This document shows, piece by piece, positions 1-13,936 of a stretch of DNA of 64,000 bases. The notes under the pieces were generated by a model, which searched no databases, was not told where the DNA came from, and saw nothing but the letters and a program-made list of their open reading frames with translations. A program made the position numbers and the translations under genes. The stretch's first letter is position 1, and each line of letters opens with the position of its first letter. Source of the stretch: Siniperca chuatsi (taxonomy: Eukaryota; Chordata; Actinopteri; Centrarchiformes; Sinipercidae); contig NC_058051.1 in the NCBI RefSeq assembly GCF_020085105.1, positions 25,009,955 through 25,073,954 of the forward strand, in the 5' to 3' direction.

Positions 1-1056
1 GATCATGATGCTGAGTTGCAGCACCAGCTGAGGGGCGCTCTTCAGGAAGGACTCGAGCAGACGCAGCATGCTGATATCAGCGCTCTCAAACATCATGCGC
101 CAGTAGTAGTGACGGCGCTCGGGGTCTCTGTGCCAGCGGCTCTGCACGCCCAAATACAGGGCATGGACATACCTGTGTATCAGAGGCAGACACAAGTCAG
201 ACACATTCGTGAGCGCATTACGTGAGATTGAACAGAATTTGAGGTCTTAATACTGTGCTTCAAAAACCTTTGGACATCAAACACAGACTCTCAGAAGTCA
301 TAACTCATTATTCCAAACTCTGGGAGCTGTCAGTAGTTCTTGCCAAAAAAGCTGGTAGCTTGCTCCTCTAGGATTTAGATTAGACTGAAACTGAACTAAG
401 CAGCTCTGTGGTTTTAATTTTAGTACAGGCATTGGAGGGGGTGAATGTAGAGCTTGTCTGCAATCTCTCTTTAAATAAAATCAGTCAGAGAGCTGCAGAA
501 AAAGCTAAATATGAGGGGCTGCGGAGAGAAAAGAAATCCAAATAAATGCTCTCAATCCAGTCTTCAGATTGAAGGTTAGAGTGTGTGTGTGTGTGTGGGG
601 GGGGGGCGCTCACTGTAAATCCCTTGTTGAACTCCTGAGCTTTGCTGTCATGTAGGCCCCCTCCCCCTCAACTTGTTCTATAATGACCTTGTATAACACA
701 CATCATTTTGTAGACGCACAGGTTCACGCACTGTGCAAACATATTTCTGCAAAAATATGTTGTCACGTGATATCTTTTTGTACCATACAAATATGCAACG
801 CAACGTGTAAATCATTACCTTTATCATAAGTGTTTGAAAAAGGTTGGTTGCCACGGAGGACTGAAGCTATAAATGTCTCGGTGATTGCCTCAGGGAGACG
901 GGTCAGGAGAGCCCTATTGTCAACAAGCCCAGTGAACCACAAGGGAGTTTGTGTAACCCTTTTTTGTTCGGGTTCCTGCCTTGCTAAGTGTGCCTTGGGA
1001 TATAACACACAGAAAATAGAGCAGTAATGAGGGTCAAAGACTCCGCCACACACACA

Positions 1057-1106
<50 letters not shown>

Positions 1107-3004
1107 ACACACCACGTACACGGTGTCCGTAACACAACCCCATATCCCATCTCTTGTGCGCTGACATTTAATTCTGGTAGCCGGCCCAAATTGATCCCCG
1201 GTTCACCTGACTAACTGTGTATCAGTGACAGATCATTCCTGAGTTAACAGCTGAGGGTAAAACACACAGCGGTAATCCTCTTAATGTGCAGACACGCTGG
1301 TCTGAGAGCAGCAGCAATGAATGGAGCACACACTGACACACACACACACACACACACACACACAACAGCTTTAATGGCATTACCAGTAATTCTGCGCTGC
1401 CACAATGTTTTAATGTGCTCCTGGACACACTCACACACACACACAGAAGTCTCCAGGAGGAAATGAGGAATCAATATATATTACCCATAGGGCTGTCTAA
1501 GGAGGCAGGAAGAGAGAGACAACCAAGATAGGCACAGACAGTGGCCTACAGATAAATCAAACAATTGATTTGCATCTGATTTCATCATTACACATAATTT
1601 GTCTTTCTGTAACATCCCCAGTGTGTCTATAAAATACAACTTGTCTTTGAATATCATCCCGTTTTTGTCTAACCCTCCTCCCACCACAGTTCAGCTGAAT
1701 GCCTCCCTCTGACTGGCAGCAGTTCAAGCCTGTCAAAACTCATCAGAGCACCGGAGGCTTGAGCACTGCCTCACCATCACTGACTGAGTAGCTGACCTAC
1801 AGACCTACTACCATTGATGTAAGAGTAATGCCAAAGTGTACACCGGTTTGTTTTTAGTCGCAGAGCATACCTGGTACTTAAACATGTTTTGGCCCAGCTG
1901 AGAGAAACAGACTTGCAATCTGAAAACTGCTGGGAGATTTGAGAATATGGATTTTACAAATATAAGAGAAGGAGCCTCAGGCTAAGAGCTGAAAATAGAC
2001 TAAACAGTGATAAGGAGGCGGGTACACACATCACTGCAAATAGGAAGCAACTCTCATGACATTCATGACTATATTCATTTTCTTCAGCAGTTCCTTTCCT
2101 TGCAAAAGACAAAGGGATTTTTATTTTTCTATATAAGGCGATTGGTGGATGAGTTGATGATTTCCCCAGGAGATGATTGACCTAAAAGCGCGTCGGGGGG
2201 TTGCGGGGTGGATGGGTGGAGTCTGACTCCCCCTTTGCAAGCTGGGGAGAAACGTCAAACAATACAAAAAGACATTGTGGCATTTTGGGCACAGACCTCC
2301 CTGAATGATTATGTTTCATAAGCGTTTAGCTAAAGGGGGTGATGCTGGGGTTTGGAGAATGCATGTGCTCACAGATGAACACACACACACACACACACAC
2401 ACAAAGGCAGAGGCAGAATGTGTAGTTTTCCCCTCCTCTCATATCACGTCATGAGTGTTCAGACTTACCTCCAGACTTGTGCCAGCTGAAATATGTGAAT
2501 GATGACCTGGAAGAGCCACATGAAGACTCTGCAGCAGCCCCGGGCTCCTCCCCCGGTGCCCGGCCCTGGCAGCACCCCGGCCGCGGCAGTGCGGCCAGCG
2601 CCCCGCTCGCCGCTGTCCTTGGTGCTGAAGTCGCTCTCCTCCGCTCCCGACGCCGCCACCACGGCGGCCGCAGCCGTGCAGCTCTCGACGGTTTCCGAGA
2701 AATCGTAAGCGAACCATCGGAGGCTCAACACTTGCACGACCACGGACGGGACTATCACAAAGACCAGAGTCAGTGCAAAGCACCAATAGTCCCTCCTTAG
2801 GTAGTAGTCCGCGGCCAGCCACAGGTCTGAGGCCCCGTCCGAGAAGAAGACCAAAAGGGCGCACAGCGTCCAGCAGCAGTCCGGGAGGGAGTAGCGCTGC
2901 TCGGCGGGAGGGCGCTGGGGAGGCCGCGGGTCCGACCTGGAAGGACACTCGGGTGGGATTTCGTTTCGTAGAGAGACGGGTGCACCATCAGATTTCGCGG
3001 CCAT
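1..3004 (-). CDS. xkr7: XK-related protein 7 (5' portion, truncated by window edge)
   Basis: XK-related multipass membrane protein; relatives include phospholipid scramblases (XKR8, XKR4), but XKR7 has no firmly known activity. Coding exons are 2469-3004 (exon 1, 178 codons plus two bases) and 1-172 (exon 2, cut by the left edge). Exon 1 starts at ATG 3002-3004 with MAAKSDG, as in XKR6/XKR7. After a low-complexity Pro/Arg/Ser stretch comes [20 protein letters not shown], a first membrane segment ending in acidic residues, then a second hydrophobic segment and the motif [10 protein letters not shown]. The exon ends ...QLAQVW with donor GTAAGT at 2463-2468. Exon 2 restores the codon (AG|G) and reads [13 protein letters not shown], then [15 protein letters not shown] and [10 protein letters not shown], the conserved core of the family. 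DCCW and FFSDGA favour XKR7 over XKR6 or XKR4. Exon 1 is very GC-rich, and its start Met is not in a strong Kozak context. The remaining exons lie outside the window. Confidence 0.9.
577..607. repeat. (GT)n followed by (G)n simple repeat
   Basis: A run of GT dinucleotides passes directly into about ten G residues inside xkr7 intron 1. Composite runs of this kind are often length-polymorphic. Confidence 0.8.
1047..1112. repeat. (CA)n microsatellite
   Basis: An imperfect CA run with a few single-base interruptions inside xkr7 intron 1. Antisense frames through it give artefactual Cys/Val-repeat ORFs. Confidence 0.9.
1336..1446. repeat. Two (CA)n tracts
   Basis: Two short CA tracts (about 1336-1366 and 1425-1444) separated by unique sequence in xkr7 intron 1. 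Confidence 0.8.
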
Positions 3005-3403
3005 GTTTGTTGTAGAGAAGAGAGTGAGTAAGAGATGGGAAAATGATGGAAGGGGGGGAGGGGGGTCGCGTAGCCTGTCGGTCTGTATGCATGCGTGTGG
3101 GAGAGAGAGGGAGGGGAAAGGAGGCTGGGAGGAGGGCCAGAGAGATGGGGAGTCACCGATGCTCATCAATCAGCGGTGATAATATACAGGAGGAGGATTT
3201 TAATCGCGACCACATAAAAGCTGCAGGTCCGGTCCGATGCCTTTAGACAGAAGACTTCTCTGCATGAAACGGGGCTTGAATTGTTTGGAGGTTATTATCG
3301 TTCATATTCCTGCACAGGTAGCACGAGCTCCACTTACACAGCTGGACCAGGAGGATTGTGACATGCGTCCCTTTAGTAAATCAGAAACCATCTTGCTTGT
3401 AGC

Positions 3404-4826
3404 CAGTGGTGGAACAAGTGCTCAGATCCTTTACTTTAGTAAAAGTACCAGCACATCATTCTAAAAATACTGCAAGGAAAAGTCCTGCATTCAAAATCCC
3501 ACTTAAGTAAAAGTACATAAGTATTATCAGCAAAGTCCTCAAAGTATCAAAAGCAAAAGTACTCCTGCAGAAAAATGGCCGATGTGACTGATATATTAAT
3601 ATATATTACATTATTACTGCTGCATCAATGTGAATGTGTAAGAAGCATTTTGCTGTTGTAGCTGGAGCTACTTTTAAATACTTTATAAAATTATCTGGTT
3701 CAGTCACGTGGTTCCCAACCTCGTCGTAAGATGGTTAGTCGGGTAGAAACGAAGGAAAAATAAACTGTGATACACACATTTTCATGAATTTTTCGAGACT
3801 TTTTTTCAAATCTTTAGTGAGATATTGGATAATTTTACCTCTTTGGGCCTTAAACAATTATTTAAATGAAACCATCTGAGAAGTTCAGAGGGGAAACGTC
3901 TCTTTGGTGGAACTGCAAACAACTCAAACACATCTGAAACATGACAACTAGACACTGTTGGGAACTGCTGCTTTCATCTTTAACAACACACTGTGTCGCA
4001 TTAACTTATCATAGATTTTTTTTTATGTAAAATTGTAATCTGTAAAGTAACTACAGCTATCAGTAGAATAGAAGTATACAGAAGGACAAAATGGAAATAC
4101 TTTCTTTCCTTCAATGACCTTGAGGAGGTGATTCACGCCTTTATCTCGCTTTGACTATTGCAGCAGCCTTGACTCAGCCAGTCTCTGCTTTCTCGCCTCC
4201 AGCTGCCCGGCTCTCAACAGGCACACGTGTGACCACATCACGCCCATTTTGGCCTCTCTGCGCCTCTCCGTCTCGTTTTAGAATTGATTTTAAGATCTTA
4301 TTGTTTTGTTTTTAAGTCAATGCGTCGGCGCCTCCTTACCTCGCCGATCTTTTATCTCCCTCGAGATCACTCTGGTCTGCTGACCAGATGCAGGTCCAGA
4401 TTAAAGCACAGGGGAGGTCGGGCCTTTGCTGTCGCTGCTCCTAAATTATGGAACAGCCTACCGCTCCACATCTGGACCTCACCTACAGTGGACACTTTTA
4501 AAACTGGTTTGAAAACTTTTTATTCTTTTGAAAAAAATCAGATTGAGTTTTGACATCTTGGATTCTATTTGTGTTGTTTATATTCTCCATTATTTTATTT
4601 TTTAAAATATATTTTATTGCATCATATATTTTGTCCCAGCCTGTTTCTTTTAATTTGTGCAGCACTTTGGTCAACATCTGTTGTTTTTAAACGTGCTTAT
4701 AAATAAACTTGACATTTGATCTATAGAGTTCCTATATAAATTAACTTTACTTACTTAAATACCAGTACCTCAACATTTTACTTTATTACAGTACTTGAGT
4801 AAATGTACGTACTTTCCACCACTGCT
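3404..4826 (+). repeat. Dispersed AGTGGTGGAA-type element, split by a LINE tail
   Basis: The left end begins AGTGGTGGAACAAGTGCTCA at 3404 and is followed by the ACTTTAGTAAAAGTAC-type repeats typical of this family. The right end, TACTTTCCACCACTGCT near 4811-4826, is its inverted counterpart, so the element has terminal inverted repeats. Other copies or fragments lie near 18.2-18.5, 21.7-22.2, 24.4-24.6, 45.3, 46.4, 52.6-53.1, 53.8-54.4 and 63.6-63.96 kb. I recognise the sequence as a very common dispersed repeat of percomorph fish but cannot name its superfamily. A LINE 3' end (about 4105-4720) sits inside, making this copy unusually long. Confidence 0.75.
4105..4720 (+). mobile_element. 5'-truncated non-LTR retrotransposon 3' end (L2/CR1-like)
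   Basis: The plus strand encodes the decayed C-terminal end of a LINE reverse transcriptase. A fragment resembling EEVIHAFISL comes first, broken by stops, followed by a frame at 4284-4553 containing RSRLKHRGGRAFAVAAPKLW and NSLPLHIW. This is the conserved tail (R.F...AP.LWNSLP) of L2/CR1/Rex-type elements. A short 3' UTR then ends in GTGCTTATAAATAAACTTGA, typical of such elements. The 5' part is missing, as expected from incomplete reverse transcription. It lies inside an AGTGGTGGAA-type element and so is probably younger than it. It is not an active gene. Confidence 0.8.
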
Positions 4827-4829
4827 TAG

Positions 4830-7100
4830 TTCAAGTTCAAAGGCAAATAATGCAATTAAAACATTATTATTTATATCTTATGCTGCCAGTCATGTAATCA
4901 TGAAGTTATATTTGCAGTTAAGTGTTACGACACCTTAAAGAGACCTTTGTGTCTCACCATCAGTCTGAGGTGGAGCAGCTTGGTGAGCCTCTTCTGCCTC
5001 CACTTGACCAAGTTCACCATCTGATCGCAGTTTCTATTCTGCTTTTGCTTTCTAGGGCCTCTGCAGTCGGGGTTCCTCTTTCCTCGCTCCTTCCTCTCTT
5101 GGCTCCAACCTCCGCTGCAGGTCTGCTGAGCCAACTCTTCTGCTAAAACTCTGGTGACTTGGGCTTAGGCTGTCACTTCTGCCAACAGGAAACACTTTTA
5201 GCTTGTGGAGGCTCTCTTGGAGGTATTGATCCTCTCACTACTGTGTCCCTAGAGCACCTAAACCAGAACTTTACAAATACATTGCCAACTTCGGCTTTTG
5301 TCTGCTGTAGAGAAAACACACAATTGACAAAACCATTAAAAGTGAGTTTGTTCATACCCTGCAGCTTTAGCCCACATACTTTGAGCAATCAAAAATTGCA
5401 GATGTTTAAGACATTTAAAAACTGTTTCAATAAGGAAAAAAGACCAAAAATAATGAAAATGTACTAAAATTTAATCATTCATAAAAGCTGGAAAATCATC
5501 TGTGACAGCAATATTAGAGTTGGTTTAGTACAATATATTTTCAGCCTCAAGACAAAATCAGAACGCACCATTCCCCCCCCCATCAGTCTATAAAATACTA
5601 ATTTCCTTAGCTTTATTATGCAAAAATGGAAGTAGAATATATTATGGGAAATATGGAAGGCTTGCAGCTTTCAATATAAAACAAAGTCACTTAGGAAAGA
5701 TGTTATCTCATCAATACACATCCTTGTAAGTAGGAGCGAGAAACCTATGAACAATGATGCATCTTTGTTGACACTGTTAGTGCAGAAATGTATGAGAAGG
5801 CCAACATTTCACATGGTTTGTTTTGCAAGCGTATTGTCACAATATGCCAGACTAATGTTACTTTTAATAAAACATTTTAGTTCCCATATAGGGATTTAAA
5901 CCCATGGTCTCGTCTTTTACACTGATATTTCCAGAAGAAAGACACCTTGGAGAAGTAAAACAAAAAACATAAACAGAGCTGTCATCAGGCTGACAATAAA
6001 CAACAACAACAAAAAAAAAAAAAAAGAGGTGGATTCCTTTGCCATTTAAAAGCAGAGAAGAGTATCTTGAGTATGTGCCGTCTCCTGCCATTTTACAAGT
6101 GGTGAAGTATCTCTGTCAGCCTTTTTCAAAATGCTCTGGAGAGGACTTGGAATGCTGGCATGATCCACTGGGAAGCAGTTAATCATTACAAGTTTCTGCA
6201 AGTAAGAAAAAAATAACGTCAGTACATATTAAACATTGTGTAGGACATGAGCTGTTTGCAGGGAAAAGAGGAGGCTCAGTTAAGAGCAGAGGTCTTAAAG
6301 TCAAACAACCTGAGAGCAACTGGCCAGGCTGTTCTCTGCTCGGGTGCCACTTGAACAAAACTCCAGTGTTTGTTTTCCATCAATACATTTTAACTATATA
6401 CACTCTGAAACTGAGCAATCGTTCCCTCTCCTCTCCCTTGTGCCTGTCGCACTGCTCTGCACGTTCAGTAAAGTAATGCCTCTGACATTGTTTCCTTAGA
6501 GAACATCAACTTTCTCCTTGCAGATGAGACCGAAAGTAGTCGCACTAAATCTCAGTTGTCTGCCTCTCTTGAAAATGTCTGTGCTCTAGGTAAACCCATT
6601 CTTTCATGGTTATAAAGAGAAGTTTTGGTGGCTGGTGTGCCGCAGTAAATCAGAGTGCAGAGCGTTTTTGTTACAGCTTGCCAAATGTTAAATGTAAAAT
6701 AAAAAGCCAATTTTTATGCTCCAAGTTTGCAGCCTTGCTAGAAAATTAAGTGATTACTCTAAAATAAAAGGCTAGGGAGAAAAAAACCCAAAATGGATTA
6801 ACAAAATATACTCAACTGGTAGTTTGAGACCTCTGCTCTAGAGACTGAATCTGTTTTGGGAGTTTATCCCAGTGAGATAAAGACAGCTATTACCAAGACA
6901 TTAATTTACTTCACAGTGAATAGCCAGAATAAACCATCAGTGGCTACAGTAGTTTGGACAACTGCACTGAACATCCTCTCAGGTCATCAAGCACTTACAG
7001 AGACGATAGATGTCCAAGAGTGGACAAGTCATATCTGTCTCAGAGCCAGATCTGTCAATAAACATACCAGTATTTTTTGCACATTTTAGCCTCTTAATAC
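4830..7100. other. Intergenic stretch without a supported gene
   Basis: Between the repeats at 4826 and 7113 I see no gene I can defend. Short frames on both strands (for example about 4925-5134 and 5864-6091) lack recognisable domains and consistent splice signals. A segment at about 5620-5812 is closely repeated at 10175-10355. A run of A lies at 6007-6025. Confidence 0.5.
5620..5812. repeat. Segment duplicated at 10175-10355
   Basis: Shares long matching stretches with 10175-10355, such as TATGGGAAATATGGA, AAAGTCACTTA, CAATGATGCAT and GCAGAAATGTATGAGAAGGCC, in the same order and orientation. The two copies are about 4.5 kb apart. The second lies in a rap1a intron and this one downstream of rap1a. 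It could be a local duplication or two copies of an unrecognised dispersed element. Confidence 0.65.
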
Positions 7101-7112
7101 AAATCATACCCT

Positions 7113-7431
7113 TAAAAGGATAGGGTCACAATTAAAAACAATAGTCGTTTTAGTACAAAAATCCCTCTTTGTGGAGGGATGGTAACACAAAGAGGGATTG
7201 GTAACACAGACGAGGTGTTTGTACTAAAAAGACTAACTTTGGAAGATCCCCATGAGTGGATTTCATCCCCCCATCACTTACATTAGTATGCATATGCATG
7301 CACAAGTGCATTATGAAGAGCTTTCTTAATGGCCAGTATGAACAGGAGGAATGATTACAGCAAGTAAAACCTGTTTCGGTGTTCATACAGGCACACGACT
7401 ACTGTTTGAAAAATAGTGAACCTATCCTTAA
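7113..7431. mobile_element. Short inverted-repeat element (MITE-like), CTGTTCATACTGGCC family
   Basis: The ends are inverted repeats: AAAAGGATAGGGTCAC on the left (from 7114) and GTGAACCTATCCTTAA on the right (7416-7431). The minus strand carries GTTCATACTGGCCATTAAG and GAAACAGGTTTTACTTGCTG, found again near 30.6, 56.35 and 57.05 kb. It is about 320 bp, non-coding and non-autonomous. I recognise it as a common percomorph dispersed repeat. Confidence 0.7.
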
Positions 7432-7914
7432 ACAAAGCAGATTTTTTAAAATTTGTTTTTTCTACCTTCTGAGATTTGAAACTTGGTAATCCATCACAGG
7501 GAACATCATGTCTGCTTTTATTGATGTCAAAGTTATATTACCGTGGCAGTGGAGTTTCATTTGAAAAGTCAGCACGGCATGATATTCACTGTGATGGATT
7601 ACATATCTCCACCAAGCTTTAAGTCTCCAGAGGTTGATTTTAATATCAGAGTGAGAGGAGTGTAAACCAATGATTTACACCCACGAACAGAGAGACACAC
7701 ACACACACACAAAAACAATATAGTATGCTTTGGGAAACAGTGGCTGGTGATTTAAAGTGTACATAACATGCAGTATATTAAAGTACAGTTACAATGCTCC
7801 AACAGCAGGTGGAGCCACAACATTCATGAAAGGCCTACAACTTGACACAATTACATAAAACATTTTAAACCATCTTTGTCCATTAATATGGTTCCTTTAA
7901 TAAAAATATTTAAA

Positions 7915-9540
7915 AAAAAAAAAGCAAATTTGAAGAAATGGAAATGGATAAATCTCAACTGATGGGGAAAATATTATTATTAAGATTATTATTATAAAGA
8001 TGGCGGTTGCTCCACAATTCAATTACATCTCTATGATGATACCAGTAACCATCTCTGACAGCATCTTCGCATCTTCAAAACAATATAACCGTCTGATTAA
8101 GGAGTTTTTATGGAATGGAAAAAAGCCCAGAATTGGTCTGAAAAAACTGTTTGCCTCAAGAGATAGTGGTGGATTGGCTCCCTCAAATACGAATTATATA
8201 ACATAGCATTTGAAATGAATAAGCTACTAAGACATTGGGCAATTTATGAGTCTAACCCTGAGTGGGTAAAGATGGAGGGGGTTGTGGAACTGTTATCACA
8301 GAAGAACACAGCAAAAAAGATGGAACAAGGAAACCTAATTTTACAACATTCACAGTGGGAATGGGCACACAAGATTTGGGGGGTTTCTCAATACAAATTA
8401 TGCTACTCCTTCATATGGAAACAACCCCTCAATCTGTATAGGGAAAAGGTATTTTTATGGGATACATGGTTGGCAAAGGGGATACATGTTGTCAATGATC
8501 TCTACAGAGATCGCTTGTTTATTTGTGGACCTTAAAGAACAATTTAATCTAACAGATAAAAGGTGATTTCTGGAAGTATTTACAGCTGAGGAGCAGTGTC
8601 TCCTGTCTTTGGACTGAAATGTTAAGAGGAAGAAGAGAATAAGGTTAAAGAGTTTCTAAATTCTCCTCATACTCTACCTCAATATTTTATAGGAAAATGT
8701 CAAATATTCAAACTAGAATGTGTGAAAGCTTGAGACTAACATGGAAAAAGGATCTTGGCAGTGAGATTAGGGAAGATGTATGGCAGGAGGTGATCTCAAA
8801 TGTAGGCTGGGCTATAAGGTAGTAGTAGATATTCATTAATAAAATTGTACATAGATATTATTTTACACCCTGGAAACTGTTTAAAATGGGCTTAACCCAG
8901 GACAATAAATGCTGGAAATGTAACAAAGAAGCAGGCACATTTCTCCATGGTCTATGGGACTGTCCCATGGTACTACCTTTTTGGAAGGTGGTACTGAAAA
9001 CCCTCGAAGGGTGGCTCAAACAACCTCTATCAGAATCCCCACAATTATGTCTGCTAGGGGACAAATCTCTGCCACCGGGCCTTACTAAAGCAGAGTTTGG
9101 ACTGACGGCAACAGGTTTTATTGTGGCAGCTAGGCTTATTCTACGCAACTGGAGGAACCCACATAGGCCAGAGTTTACAGAGTGGCTTAAACTCATGACA
9201 GAGACTGCTGCCTTTGAAAATATGATTGCCAGGGTAAATAACGCCCCAAGCAAAAATATCCAAATATGGCAAATCTGTCTGGCTTACATTACAGGTGCAA
9301 CATCTTAGAGAGGGTACAGGGTACTAGTGGACAGTATATATGTGTTTGTATGTATATATATGTATGTATGCACGCATGCATACATGTAAGAATTATTGGG
9401 GTGCCGAGGTGGTTTCCTGTGGCTGACTTTTAAGTTTTTCCGTTTCTTCCCTAACTGACTGTGAATCCTCTTATATCGCATCTGTATCATCTGTATTTTT
9501 GTATACAGTTAATATGTTAAAATGAATAAAACTTAAATGA
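7915..9540 (+). mobile_element. 5'-truncated L1-type retrotransposon, ORF2 C-terminus (broken)
   Basis: The plus strand holds the decayed end of an L1-family ORF2. About 7990-8206 reads MAVAPQFNYISMM and later EFLWNGKKPRI, the thumb-region signature of L1 reverse transcriptases. 8215-8535 continues with LLRHWAIYES. 8886-9308 reads CWKCNKEAGTFLHGLWDCP, the C-terminal Cys-rich motif (CxxC...H....C), then FWKVVLK and a final segment with a stop at 9306-9308. The three parts are in different frames with stops between them, and a TTA-rich insert interrupts the start, so it cannot make protein. The 3' tail ends near 9540 with AATAAAACTTAAATGA. Confidence 0.85.
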
Positions 9541-9755
9541 CCAAATCATCTTTGATCAAATTAAAAAGGTGAAACCCTAACACGGATTTTTACACATTTA
9601 GGTTTCAGTAACTTGGTTCCAGGTTTCCCTAAAAGCAACAACAATATTCTCAGTACGTACTGTATGAAAACAGACGGTGGTATAACTGATGGCAGTACAA
9701 GGCAAAAAAGGACCAGAGAGGCGTTTAATTTAGTCAGCGCCCCCCCTAAAAAAGA

Positions 9756-9761
9756 TTTATT
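9756..9761 (-). terminator. Candidate polyadenylation signal of rap1a
   Basis: AATAAA on the minus strand, about 230 bases beyond the rap1a stop codon and the first such hexamer downstream. It is a plausible end for a short 3' UTR, but the hexamer alone is weak evidence. Confidence 0.35.
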
Positions 9762-9987
9762 CTTAAACCTACAGAGATGCTTTATGAGTCATCTTTGTTT
9801 CAAAGACATCAGTGATGCTTGCGTGCTATCAGAATTAATGAAATTACTTTAATAATTCTTGCAATAAACCTCTAAATGTTCAGTGACAATCCAGAGCTCA
9901 GTGAGCAGCAGGAGCCCTGCACGTGTCTGGAATAAATTTTGTTTCAACACCCACTCACCTGGCCTGGAGCTACTGTGGGAGGACTTT

Positions 9988-13905
<3,918 letters not shown>

Positions 13906-13936
13906 GGTGGGCAACTTCACTGGACAGCACAAGGGT

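Larger units (their letters stand above)
173..2468 (-). other. xkr7 intron 1
   Basis: Intron between the two recognised xkr7 exons, with donor GTAAGT (2463-2468) and acceptor CACAG ending at 173. It is non-coding and rich in simple repeats: a GT run then a G run near 577-607, CA runs at about 1047-1110, 1336-1366 and 1425-1444, and another at 2380-2404. No exon or RNA gene is visible in it; apparent reading frames are translations of the CA/TG runs. Confidence 0.8.

Noticed and set aside
2439-3246. Overlapping ORFs antisense or frame-shifted to xkr7 exon 1
   Set aside because: Shadows caused by high GC content. Only the frame with MAAKSDG and the transmembrane segments matches a known family and joins to exon 2.
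4922-5467. Possible gene on either strand at 4.9-5.5 kb
   Set aside because: The minus frame (KQKQNRNCDQMVNLVKWRQK) looks protein-like, but no family is recognised, it has no clear start or acceptor, and the next frame upstream is not in a compatible phase. Left as unsupported.
6080-6200. Exon-like segment KLVMINCFPVDHASIPS with a CTTGCAG acceptor on the minus strand
   Set aside because: A single short open stretch with no matching upstream donor in phase and no recognised homologue. Could be a chance frame.
7995-9308. Functional L1 protein
   Set aside because: The reading frame changes at least twice and contains stops. It is a decayed remnant.
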